Under the pieces are notes generated by a model. It saw only the letters and a program-made list of their open reading frames with translations. It was not told the origin of the DNA and ran no database searches. Positions 16,812-25,723 of a stretch of DNA of 64,000 nt are shown here, one piece after another (position 1 is the first letter of the stretch; every line of letters starts with the position of its first letter). This DNA comes from Paraburkholderia phytofirmans OLGA172. GTDB lineage: Bacteria > Pseudomonadota > Gammaproteobacteria > Burkholderiales > Burkholderiaceae. The position numbers were made by a program, and so were the translations under genes. The stretch is taken from contig NZ_CP014578.1 of the NCBI RefSeq assembly GCF_001634365.1, forward strand, positions 3,472,001-3,536,000, read 5' to 3'.

Positions 16812-18569
16812 TTAGGGATCCGGCTGTTCTTCGAACGTTTCGCGCAGGGCGATCTGCATCGCCGCGTGGATTTTCACACACCAGCGCCAGACCAGCCCCA
16901 GCAACAGCGCGGCGCAAACCAGTACCGCGATCAGGAGGCCCGTCGGCGGCAAAATGCTGCTGGAGAGCGCCGCAACCAGCAAAAACACGCCGACCATCGA
17001 GACCACCGGCACCAGGTCGGAGATCGCGTAACGAATCGCACTGGTGAAGCGCCCCGCTGTCGCCGGCTGCACGCTCACCTCGGCGAGCAACAGCGCGAGC
17101 GACTTGGTCTTGCGATAGACCGCCACGAGGAACGGCATCGACAGCACCAGCGCAATGCTCCACAGCACCACACGCTGCATCGGCTCCGAAGCCAGCCAGT
17201 GCGCGAGCAAGGTACTGGTGTAAGGCGCGCTATACGACACGGCCAGGAAGATCGCCGCGACCAGCGCGAGATTGACGGCAACCTGCAAAATGATCCGCCG
17301 CGTCATGCCGAACAGCGTCGGCTCGCCGGTTCCGGTGCTCAAACTGCGCAGCCACTGACCGTACATGCCGAACACGTTGGCGAACGTGCGCGGCATCGCC
17401 TGCCCGAGGCGTTGCGTCAATGGATCGGCGGCGCGAATCAGGTACGGCGTGAAAAGCGTGGTCAGGGCGGAGACAGCCACCGCGATCGGATACAGAAACG
17501 CACTCGTCACCTTCAAGGTCAAGCCGAGCGACGCGATGATGAATGAAAACTCGCCGATCTGGGAGACGGTCATACCGACCCGCATCGCCGTGCGCCCGTC
17601 CTTGCCGGCGAGAAAAGTGCCGAGTCCGCACGAAACGATCTTGCCGACGATCACCGCCACCGTAATCACCGCAATCGGCCATGCGTAGTCGACCAGCACG
17701 GCCGGGTTCAGCATCAAGCCGATCGTCACGAAGAAGATCGCGGAGAAGGCGTCGCGCAGCGGCGCGATCAGATGCTCGATCCGATGCAGATGGCGCGACT
17801 CGGCCATGATCGCGCCGATCAGGAACGCGCCAAGCGCAATGCTGTAATTGAGCTTCACCACCAGCAGACAGAAGCCGAAACAAAACCCGAGCACTGACAC
17901 CAGCAGCATTTCGTCGCTTTTGGCGCGTGCGACGTAGTTCAACGCGCGCGGCACGACCAGAATGCCCACCACTAACGATACCGTCATGAAGAGCAGCAGC
18001 TTGCCAAGCGTCACCACGGCGACACCCGCGCTCAACTGCCCTGTCTGCGCAATGCCGGAGAGCAGCACCAGCATCGCGATGGCGAGAATGTCCTCGACGA
18101 TCAGAATCCCGAACACCAGTTGCGCAAAGCTCTCGCGCTTGAGACCCAACTCGGAGAGCGCCTTGACGATGATGGTCGTCGACGAGATCGCCAGAATCGC
18201 GCCGAGAAACAGCGAGTCCATCGAACTCCAGCCAAACGCGCTGCCGATCTCGTAGCCGATCCACAGCATCAGCACGATTTCTGAAAGCGCCGCGACGATC
18301 GCCGTCGCGCCGACCTTGAACAGCTTGCGCAGGCTGAATTCGAGCCCGAGCGAAAACATCAGGAACACCACGCCGAGTTCGCCGAGCGTCTGGATGGTCT
18401 GCTCGTCGTGAATCAGCTGGAACGGCGGCGTGTACGGCCCGATGATCACGCCCGCGGCGATATAGCCCAGCACCACCGGCTGTTTCAGGCGATGGAACAG
18501 CACGGTGACGACGCCGGCGAGCGCCATCACGACCGCCAGATCCTGAATAAAGCCGATGCCATGATGCAT
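16812..18569 (-). CDS. Kef-type cation:proton antiporter (CPA2 family)
   Basis: 585 aa. The N-terminal ~390 residues are a 12-13 helix Na+/H+ exchanger domain. Key stretches are LGYIAAGVIIGPYTPP, FLMFSLGLEFSLRKL, ILAISSTTIIVKALSELG, VEDILAIAMLVLL (with the conserved Asp) and FLIGAIMAES. It would exchange K+ or Na+ for H+ at the inner membrane. Unlike KefB, KefC and YbaL, the C-terminus has no recognisable TrkA-N/RCK nucleotide-binding domain; instead there are four or five more membrane segments and a short charged tail. The ATG at 18569 starts MHHGIGFIQDLAVVMAL. Extension to 18659 is not convincing. Confidence 0.88.
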   Translation of the reverse strand: MHHGIGFIQDLAVVMALAGVVTVLFHRLKQPVVLGYIAAGVIIGPYTPPFQLIHDEQTIQTLGELGVVFLMFSLGLEFSLRKLFKVGATAIVAALSEIVLMLWIGYEIGSAFGWSSMDSLFLGAILAISSTTIIVKALSELGLKRESFAQLVFGILIVEDILAIAMLVLLSGIAQTGQLSAGVAVVTLGKLLLFMTVSLVVGILVVPRALNYVARAKSDEMLLVSVLGFCFGFCLLVVKLNYSIALGAFLIGAIMAESRHLHRIEHLIAPLRDAFSAIFFVTIGLMLNPAVLVDYAWPIAVITVAVIVGKIVSCGLGTFLAGKDGRTAMRVGMTVSQIGEFSFIIASLGLTLKVTSAFLYPIAVAVSALTTLFTPYLIRAADPLTQRLGQAMPRTFANVFGMYGQWLRSLSTGTGEPTLFGMTRRIILQVAVNLALVAAIFLAVSYSAPYTSTLLAHWLASEPMQRVVLWSIALVLSMPFLVAVYRKTKSLALLLAEVSVQPATAGRFTSAIRYAISDLVPVVSMVGVFLLVAALSSSILPPTGLLIAVLVCAALLLGLVWRWCVKIHAAMQIALRETFEEQPDP

Positions 18570-18711
18570 GAATGCATTCCTTACAAAAAGTAATGTCTCA
18601 AAAACGCAGTGTAACGCACCCATGTGGCGCGCCGAATCGTGCAAACGCCGAAAGGACATGGGATTGGCTGGAGCACGAAGCGCTCGACGGGACCGCCGGC
18701 CCGAAACTTTT

Positions 18712-18741
18712 TTGACACGGTGGACATCTGTGAAATATCAC
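18712..18741 (+). promoter_or_regulatory. Possible promoter of the DUF2848 operon
   Basis: A perfect TTGACA -35 box (18712-18717) is followed 18 bp later by TATCAC (18736-18741), a four-of-six match to -10. It lies 40-70 bp upstream of the ATG at 18779, in locally AT-rich DNA. Confidence 0.5.
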
Positions 18742-18778
18742 AATAATATTTGCCGCATATCTTCTTGGGAGTCGAGTG

Positions 18779-19468
18779 ATGCAGCAGGTGTCCTTCAACG
18801 TCGTAGATCGTTCAGGCGGCAGTCGCGCCGATATCGTCGAAGTGAATCGTCTGACGATCGCCGGCTGGGCCGGGCGCGATCAGGCGGCGATCGAGCATCA
18901 CATCGCCGAACTGGCCGAGCTCGGCGTGAAGCGGCCGTCAACCACGCCCTGCTTCTACCGCCTCGGCGCAGAGTTGCTGACGCAGGCCGGGCAGATCGAC
19001 GTGGTCGGCGTGAAGTCCAGCGGCGAAGCGGAGTGCGTGCTGGTCCGCTCGAAGACAGGACTGCTCGTCACCGTCGGCTCCGACCATACCGACCGCGAAG
19101 TCGAGGCCTACGGCGTCACCGTCTCCAAACAGGTCTGCCCGAAACCGGTCGCACGCGACGCCTGGCGTTTCGACGATGTGGCCGGCCACTGGGACCAGCT
19201 TGAACTGCGCGCTTTCGCTGTGACAAACGCTGGCGAGCGGCGCGTCTATCAGCAAGGCAGCGTCGCGTCGCTGCTGCCGGCCGCCGATCTGCTGGAACGC
19301 GCGCCCGTCGCAGAGGGTGCCGCAATGTTCTGCGGCACGCTGGCCGTACAAGGCGGCATCGTCGGCATGGCCGACGGCGAGGCACTCGAACTCGAACTGC
19401 ACGACCCCATCCTGAACCGCACGCTGCGCCACGCCTACCGCGTGCACGCGCTACCTATCGTTGAATGA
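18779..19468 (+). CDS. DUF2848 family protein
   Basis: 229 aa. I recognise the DUF2848 pattern: N-terminal VEVNRLTIAGWAGRD, HHIAELAELGVKRPSTTPCFYR, LLVTVGSDHTDREVEAYGV and a closing GGIVGMADGEALELELHDP. The family is distantly related to fumarylacetoacetate-hydrolase-fold enzymes; no reaction is established to my knowledge. The gene is followed after 7 bp by an MFS permease, then a GntR regulator and an amidase, which suggests catabolism of a small amide or carboxylate. The ATG at 18779 has GGGAG upstream; a GTG at 18776 is adjacent. Confidence 0.8.
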   Translation: MQQVSFNVVDRSGGSRADIVEVNRLTIAGWAGRDQAAIEHHIAELAELGVKRPSTTPCFYRLGAELLTQAGQIDVVGVKSSGEAECVLVRSKTGLLVTVGSDHTDREVEAYGVTVSKQVCPKPVARDAWRFDDVAGHWDQLELRAFAVTNAGERRVYQQGSVASLLPAADLLERAPVAEGAAMFCGTLAVQGGIVGMADGEALELELHDPILNRTLRHAYRVHALPIVE

Positions 19469-19475
19469 GGCATTC

Positions 19476-20828
19476 ATGAGTTCCCCTTCGCTATCCGCCA
19501 GCACCGACGCGTCTTCCGACGCGTGGCTCGAGGCCGCCGCCCTGCGCAAGATCACCTGGCGCATCATGCCGTTCCTGTTTCTCGTCTACGTGTTGTCGTA
19601 TCTGGACCGCGTCAACATCGGTTACGCGAAGCTGCAGTTCACCGGCGACCTCGGCCTTTCGAACGCGGCGTACGGACTCGGCGCGGGGATCTTTTTCTTC
19701 GGCTATTTTGTGTTCGAAGTGCCGAGCAATCTGCTGCTGAAGAAGTTCGGCGCCCGCGCGACCATCGCCCGCATCACGATGCTGTGGGGCCTGCTGTCGT
19801 GTCTGATGATGTTCGTGCGCTCGGAAACGATGTTCTACGTGCTGCGCTTTTTCCTCGGCGTCGCCGAGGCCGGTCTGGTGCCGGGCGTGGTGCTGTATCT
19901 GACTTTCTGGTTTCCGTCCGACCGGCGCGCGCGGATGGTCGCCGTGTTCATGGCGGCGATTCCGGTCGCGGGCATTATCGGCGCGCCCTTGTCGGGCTTT
20001 CTGATGTCGGCGCTGCATGAAGCGCACGGCTTGCGCGGCTGGCAATGGATGTTCCTGATCGAAGGCATTCCGTCGATCCTCGCCGGCTTCTGGGCGCTCG
20101 CCGTATTGCGCAACACGCCCGCCGAAGCCGCGTGGCTCACCGACGACGAAAAGCGCGTGATTCTCAGCCGCCTCTCGCGCGAAAACACGGCGGCTGCCGC
20201 GGCCGGCGCGGAGCAGAGTTTGGCGGTTGCATTGCGCTCGGGCCGCTTCTGGCTGCTGACGCTGATTTACTTTTGCCTCGTCACCGGCAATGCGGGCTTT
20301 TCGTTCTGGCTGCCGCAGATCGTCAAGGATCTCGGCGTCACCAACCTCGTCACGAACGGCTTCGTCACCGCGATTCCCTACCTTGCGGCGGGCATCGGCA
20401 TGATCCTGATCGGCCGCTCGTCGGATATCACGGGCGAGAGGCGCTGGCACTACGCCGTGTGCTGCTTCATCGGCGCGGCGGGGCTGCTCGGCAGCGCCTC
20501 GGTGACCAATTCGATTCCACTCGCCGTCACCGGTTTGTCGATCGCGTATATCGGCATTCTGGCGGGCTTCGGCATTTTCTGGTCGATGTCCACCACGTTC
20601 CTGCAAGGCACCGCAGCCGTTGCAGGCATCGCCGTGATCAACTCGATTGCGAATCTGGCCGGCTACGTAAGCCCCTATGTGCTCGGCATCGTCAAGGACG
20701 CGACGCATAGCGTGACCTTCGGGCTGGTGCTGATCGCGGGGGCGCTGATCGTCGGCGGGTTGGTCACGTTGATGATGCCGCGCGTCAAGGTCCAGCACGC
20801 CGCGGCGGTCACGCCGAGGAGCGCCTGA
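19476..20828 (+). CDS. MFS permease, anion:cation symporter (ACS) type
   Basis: 450 aa with 12 membrane segments. The N-terminus ITWRIMPFLFLVYVLSYLDR is the family signature of tartrate, phthalate and 4-hydroxyphenylacetate carriers, and VPSNLLLKKFGAR and FWFPSDRRARM are also typical. It imports an organic anion, presumably the substrate handled by the DUF2848 protein and the amidase. The ATG at 19476 has TGAGG about eight bases upstream and lies 8 bp past the DUF2848 stop, so the two genes form an operon. Codon use matches its neighbours. Confidence 0.88.
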   Translation: MSSPSLSASTDASSDAWLEAAALRKITWRIMPFLFLVYVLSYLDRVNIGYAKLQFTGDLGLSNAAYGLGAGIFFFGYFVFEVPSNLLLKKFGARATIARITMLWGLLSCLMMFVRSETMFYVLRFFLGVAEAGLVPGVVLYLTFWFPSDRRARMVAVFMAAIPVAGIIGAPLSGFLMSALHEAHGLRGWQWMFLIEGIPSILAGFWALAVLRNTPAEAAWLTDDEKRVILSRLSRENTAAAAAGAEQSLAVALRSGRFWLLTLIYFCLVTGNAGFSFWLPQIVKDLGVTNLVTNGFVTAIPYLAAGIGMILIGRSSDITGERRWHYAVCCFIGAAGLLGSASVTNSIPLAVTGLSIAYIGILAGFGIFWSMSTTFLQGTAAVAGIAVINSIANLAGYVSPYVLGIVKDATHSVTFGLVLIAGALIVGGLVTLMMPRVKVQHAAAVTPRSA

Positions 20829-20836
20829 CGCACGGT

Positions 20837-20863
20837 ATTGCTGTGATTGCTGTGATTGCTGTG
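20837..20863. repeat. 9-bp tandem repeat (ATTGCTGTG)x3
   Basis: Three exact copies just after the MFS permease stop, in the short gap before the GntR gene. No function is visible. Confidence 0.75.
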
Positions 20864-20987
20864 ATTTCCATGACGTGAGGCCCACGACGTCACGCTCTGA
20901 CAGCACCGGCGAGTAAGCTCCCGCCTGGCGCCGTCCGCGCAAAACCTTGCTCTACAATGCGGGCGACACCGCCCGCTCCCTCTTTAC

Positions 20988-21668
20988 ATGACGCTTTTGC
21001 AGACTGCCCGCCGTTCCAGTGCCCCCCGCGAGACCGCCACGGCGAGTCTCGCCGAACAGGCCTATGCCTTCGTCAAGCGCGAAATCATCACGATGCGCCT
21101 GCGGCCAAGCGAGGTGCTCAACGAAGCGGAATTGATGGCGCTGACCGGCATCGGCCGAACGCCGGTTCATCAGGCGCTACACCGGCTGGTGCATGAAGGC
21201 ATGCTCACCATCATGCCGAGAAAGGGCATCATGGTCCGCCCGGTTTCGCTCGACGACGTGCTAGCGATCATCGACGTGCGGCTCGTCAACGAAAGCTATT
21301 GCGTCGAACTGGCCGCGCGCCACGCGCAGCAACACGATTTCGATGCAATGCAGGCCTTGCTCGACCGCTCGAAGATTTGCGTCGCCGCGCACGATATTGA
21401 AGGCATGATGGATATCGACCGCGAGTTCCATCTGGCGATCTCTGCGGCGTCGCGCAACCCTGTGTTGGCCGACATCCTGCGTGGGCTGCATGAACGCTCG
21501 CTGCGTTTCTGGTTCATTTCGCTGTCCGAGCCGCATCATCTCGAAGACGTCCACGAAGAACATCTGGAACTGTTTCGCCTGCTGCGCGAACGCGATGCCG
21601 AAGGCGCCCGGCAATCGGTGCAAAAGCATATCGAAGCGTTCCGCGCGACCTTATTCAACCGGATTTGA
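20988..21668 (+). CDS. GntR-family transcriptional regulator (FadR/FCD subgroup)
   Basis: 226 aa. The winged helix-turn-helix lies at residues ~20-85 (AYAFVKREIITMRLRPSEVL, then TGIGRTPVHQALHRL). The C-terminal all-helical FCD domain has metal/effector residues in the pattern of DIDREFHLAISAASRNP and HEEHLELFRLLRERD. FCD regulators usually respond to a carboxylate. Its position between the permease and the amidase suggests it controls this catabolic unit. The ATG at 20988 gives a normal length. Confidence 0.88.
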   Translation: MTLLQTARRSSAPRETATASLAEQAYAFVKREIITMRLRPSEVLNEAELMALTGIGRTPVHQALHRLVHEGMLTIMPRKGIMVRPVSLDDVLAIIDVRLVNESYCVELAARHAQQHDFDAMQALLDRSKICVAAHDIEGMMDIDREFHLAISAASRNPVLADILRGLHERSLRFWFISLSEPHHLEDVHEEHLELFRLLRERDAEGARQSVQKHIEAFRATLFNRI

Positions 21669-21764
21669 CTGACCCCGATCGCGGACCCGACTGCGAAGTC
21701 AGTGGGGACCCGCCACAAAGCGATCTCAAGCTAACCGCGCATCTAACCGGATTCTCCCGACACC

Positions 21765-23144
21765 ATGGCCACTGAATTCACGCCCTTCCCGCCGCTAGCC
21801 CAGCTTGCCGCCGACCTCGCCGCCGGCGTCACCACCAGCCGCGCGCTCGTTGAAACCGCACTCGAACGGATCGCCGATCCGGCCGGCCAGGGCGCGGTCG
21901 CCTTCATGCACGTCGACGCCGACAACGCTCGCGCCGCCGCCGATGCGCACGACCGCCTGCGCGCCGCCGGCACCGTCCTCTCGCCGCTCGCCGGAATTCC
22001 GGTGTCGGTCAAAGACCTGTTCGATATCGAAGGCCAGCCGACTCGCGCCGGTTCCGTGGCGCTGGCCGACGCGCCGGCCGCCAAGGCAGACGCAGTCGCC
22101 GTCGCGCGCCTGAAGCGAGCGGGCGCGGTGATCGTCGGGCGCACCAATATGAGCGAGTTTGCGTTTTCCGGACTCGGCTTGAACCCGCACTACGGACATC
22201 CGCTGTCACCGTATCAGCGCGGCGTGAAGGGCGACGAGCGGATTTCGGGCGGTTCGTCGTCGGGTGCGGCGGCGTCGGTCGCGGACGGCATGGCGGCCAT
22301 CGCGCTCGGCACCGACACCGGTGGCTCGATCCGCATCCCGGCGGCGCTGTGCGGCCTGACGGGCTTCAAGCCAACCGCCGACCGCATCCCGAAACAAGGG
22401 GGCGTGCCGCTCTCTCCAACGCTCGACTCGTTCGGGCCGATCGGCGTCTCGGTCGCGTGCTGCGCGCTGGTGGACCGGATGCTGGCCGGGCTCGAGCCGC
22501 GCATCCCGGCGGCCCGGCCGCTAGAAGGGGTGCGTCTTGGCGTATTGACCAATTTCGTGACCGACGGCGTCGAACCGGCGGTCGCCGCCGCGATCGACAC
22601 GGCGCTCAAGCATCTGGAAGCGGCCGGCGCGATCGTCACGGAAGTGCGTTTCGCGCCGCTCGACCGGCTGCCCGAGATCAACCGCTTCGGTTTTTCGCCG
22701 ATCGAAGCGTATGCATGGCACCGTCCGCTGCTGGAGAAGCACCGCGAGCAGTACGATCCGCGCGTGCTCGTGCGCATCCTGAAGGGCCAGCCGGCCAGCG
22801 CCGTCGACTATCTGGACCTGCTCGCCGAACGCCAGGCCATGCTCGACGAAGCCGCGCGCACGCTGTGGCAGCGTTTCGACGCGGTCGTCGCGCCCACCGT
22901 GCCGGTGGTGCCGCCGCGCGTGGCCGATCTGATCCACGACGACGACGCCTTTGGCCGCACCAACGCGCTGATCCTGCGCAATCCGAGCGCGTTCAACTTC
23001 CTCGACGCCTGCGCGCTGTCACTCCCATGCCATCTGCGTGGCGACGCGCCAGTCGGCCTGATGCTGGCAGGCGCGCCGCACGCCGACGACGCCTTGCTGG
23101 CCATCGGCCGCGGCGCCGAACGGGTGCTCGCCCCAATTCGCTGA
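21765..23144 (+). CDS. Amidase (amidase signature family)
   Basis: 459 aa. Amidase-signature enzymes hydrolyse C-N amide bonds using a Ser-cisSer-Lys triad. The Lys is in GIPVSVKDLFD (about residue 83), the cis-Ser in SGGSSSGAAASVADG, and the nucleophile Ser in GTDTGGSIRIPAALCG. It resembles GatA-like and AtzF-like members, but no GatB or GatC lies nearby, so it is probably a catabolic amidase. It sits 96 bp after the GntR regulator and completes the DUF2848-MFS-GntR-amidase set. The substrate is unknown. Confidence 0.88.
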   Translation: MATEFTPFPPLAQLAADLAAGVTTSRALVETALERIADPAGQGAVAFMHVDADNARAAADAHDRLRAAGTVLSPLAGIPVSVKDLFDIEGQPTRAGSVALADAPAAKADAVAVARLKRAGAVIVGRTNMSEFAFSGLGLNPHYGHPLSPYQRGVKGDERISGGSSSGAAASVADGMAAIALGTDTGGSIRIPAALCGLTGFKPTADRIPKQGGVPLSPTLDSFGPIGVSVACCALVDRMLAGLEPRIPAARPLEGVRLGVLTNFVTDGVEPAVAAAIDTALKHLEAAGAIVTEVRFAPLDRLPEINRFGFSPIEAYAWHRPLLEKHREQYDPRVLVRILKGQPASAVDYLDLLAERQAMLDEAARTLWQRFDAVVAPTVPVVPPRVADLIHDDDAFGRTNALILRNPSAFNFLDACALSLPCHLRGDAPVGLMLAGAPHADDALLAIGRGAERVLAPIR

Positions 23145-23786
<642 letters not shown>

Positions 23787-24175
23787 GCCGGCTGTTCCGA
23801 TTGAAGTAACTGGCTTCGCGCCGGCCTTTGCATCGCCTGTTGAGAGGCGGCTCGAAGGCCGGCGTTTTCACATAGGCTCGCGCCCATAAATTCGGCCATG
23901 CCAAAGCCGGAGATGGCCCGCCAGCAAGCGCTGCGCACTCCCCCGCCCCGCTTGGTTTTCCCCAATCCGCCCCTGGCCACGCAACTTCCCGCCTCAGCGC
24001 GAATCGTACTTATCACATGACCGCTTCCGAATAAGCTTCATGCGAGTTGGGAAATATTTTCGGGACGGGGTAGTGCTATCTTCGAACCTGGATGGCGATC
24101 TACGTGCGCGAGGCCGGCTTTGGCGCGACCCCACGCGTAACGCGCGCCCGGTCCGCACTGTCTTTCGGATTCGCC
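23787..24175. other. Intergenic region between dsbB and xdhA
   Basis: It holds the dsbB terminator (23819-23868) and the presumed promoter region of the purine-degradation genes. I find no convincing -35/-10 pair or operator, and no small gene. Confidence 0.5.
23819..23868 (+). terminator. dsbB terminator
   Basis: A long stem, CGCCGGCCTT (23819-23828) with AAGGCCGGCG (23855-23864), has a second small stem inside the loop and is followed by TTTT. Confidence 0.8.
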
Positions 24176-25723
24176 ATGACAACGCAAACCATCCGCTTTT
24201 ATCACCAGGGGTCCGTCCGTGAGGTCGCGGGCGTCCCGGCGTCGCGCACCGTGCTTCAGCATCTGCGCGAGGATTTGCATTGCACGGGCACCAAGGAAGG
24301 CTGCGCGGAAGGCGACTGCGGCGCCTGCACGGTTGTGATCGGCGAACTGGATGCGCGCGGCGGGCTCGCGCTGAAAGCGGTCAATGCCTGTATTCAGTTC
24401 CTGCCGACGCTGGACGGCAAAGCCCTCTTCACCGTCGAAGACCTGCGCGCCGCCGACGGCGCCCTGCATCCCGTGCAACAGGCCATGGTCGATTGCCACG
24501 GCTCGCAATGCGGCTTTTGCACCCCCGGCTTTGTGATGTCGATGTGGGCGCTGTACGAAAACCAGCCGGCCACCGCCGGCCTGCCCACTCGCGATGAGAT
24601 CAACGCTGCGCTGTCCGGCAATCTGTGCCGCTGCACCGGCTACCGGCCGATTGTCGACGCATCGCAGAAGATGTTCGATTACCCGCAATACCCGCGCGTG
24701 ACGCTGGACCGCAAGGCGATCGCGGACCAGCTGCGCGAGATCCAACGCCGTGACACGTTCGAGTACAGCGCGCCCGACACGCGCGGCGCCGCGTTCGGCT
24801 CGCCCACCTTCTACGCACCGGTCAAGCTCGACGCGTTCGCCAAACTACGCGCGGAGCATTCCCATGCGCGCCTCCTCGCCGGCAGCACCGACGTCGGCCT
24901 GTGGGTCACCAAGCAGTTCCGCGATCTCGGCGACATTCTGTATATCGGCAACGTCGCCGAATTGAAGACGATCGAACACGACGCGCAAACGCTGACAATC
25001 GGCGCCGCCGTCACACTCGAAGACGCCTACGCCGCGCTCGCTGTCGATTACCCCGAGCTGGCCGAGATGTGGACGCGCTTCGCGTCGCTGCCGATCCGCA
25101 ATGCCGGCACGCTCGGCGGCAATGTCGCGAATGGCTCGCCAATCGGCGATTCGATGCCCGCGCTGCTCGCGCTCGGCGCCGAAGTCGTGCTGCGTCACGG
25201 CGCCAAAACCCGCACGCTGACGCTCGACGCGTTCTACCTCGGCTATCAGAAAACCGCGCTCGCGGCCGGCGAATTCGTCGCGGCGCTGCGTGTGCCGCGT
25301 CCGGCGCGCGACCTGCGCTTCCGCACCTACAAGGTATCGAAGCGCTACGATCAGGACATCTCCGCGGTATGCGCCGCGTTCGCGCTGCACATCGGCGAAA
25401 GCGGCGTGATCACGGAGGCACGTATTGCATTCGGCGGCATGGCTGCGACGCCTAAACGCGCCGCGCAAACCGAAGCCGCGCTGAACGGCGCAACATGGAA
25501 CGAAAGCACTGCGCGGCAAGCGATGAACGCACTCGTCGCCGATTACCAGCCGCTCACCGACATGCGCGCCTCGAGCGCCTATCGACTGAAGGTGGCGCGC
25601 AACCTGTTGTGGCGCTTCCACCTCGAAACGCGCGATGACGCGCCACTCGCCCTCTTCGACGTGAATGCGTTCGCGTACGAAGCCGGCGTGCCGGACGCGG
25701 TTGTTGCGAAGGAGTCGTCGTGA
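24176..25723 (+). CDS. xdhA: Xanthine dehydrogenase small subunit
   Basis: 515 aa. It carries the two [2Fe-2S] clusters and FAD of xanthine dehydrogenase, which oxidises hypoxanthine and xanthine to urate. The plant-type ferredoxin motif is TKEGCAEGDCGACTVV, and the second cluster motif is CGFCTPGFVMSMW with NLCRCTGYRPI. The FAD domain shows LLAGSTDVGLWVTK and GTLGGNVANGSPIGDSMPAL. The ATG at 24176 is the start that fits the family; the frame extends upstream without a domain. Its stop overlaps the xdhB start. Confidence 0.95.
   Translation: MTTQTIRFYHQGSVREVAGVPASRTVLQHLREDLHCTGTKEGCAEGDCGACTVVIGELDARGGLALKAVNACIQFLPTLDGKALFTVEDLRAADGALHPVQQAMVDCHGSQCGFCTPGFVMSMWALYENQPATAGLPTRDEINAALSGNLCRCTGYRPIVDASQKMFDYPQYPRVTLDRKAIADQLREIQRRDTFEYSAPDTRGAAFGSPTFYAPVKLDAFAKLRAEHSHARLLAGSTDVGLWVTKQFRDLGDILYIGNVAELKTIEHDAQTLTIGAAVTLEDAYAALAVDYPELAEMWTRFASLPIRNAGTLGGNVANGSPIGDSMPALLALGAEVVLRHGAKTRTLTLDAFYLGYQKTALAAGEFVAALRVPRPARDLRFRTYKVSKRYDQDISAVCAAFALHIGESGVITEARIAFGGMAATPKRAAQTEAALNGATWNESTARQAMNALVADYQPLTDMRASSAYRLKVARNLLWRFHLETRDDAPLALFDVNAFAYEAGVPDAVVAKESS

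Noticed and set aside
19491..20942. 483-codon open frame antisense to the MFS permease
   Set aside because: Composition (Gln, Arg, Asp, His-rich) is that of the complement of a membrane-protein gene; no start signal.
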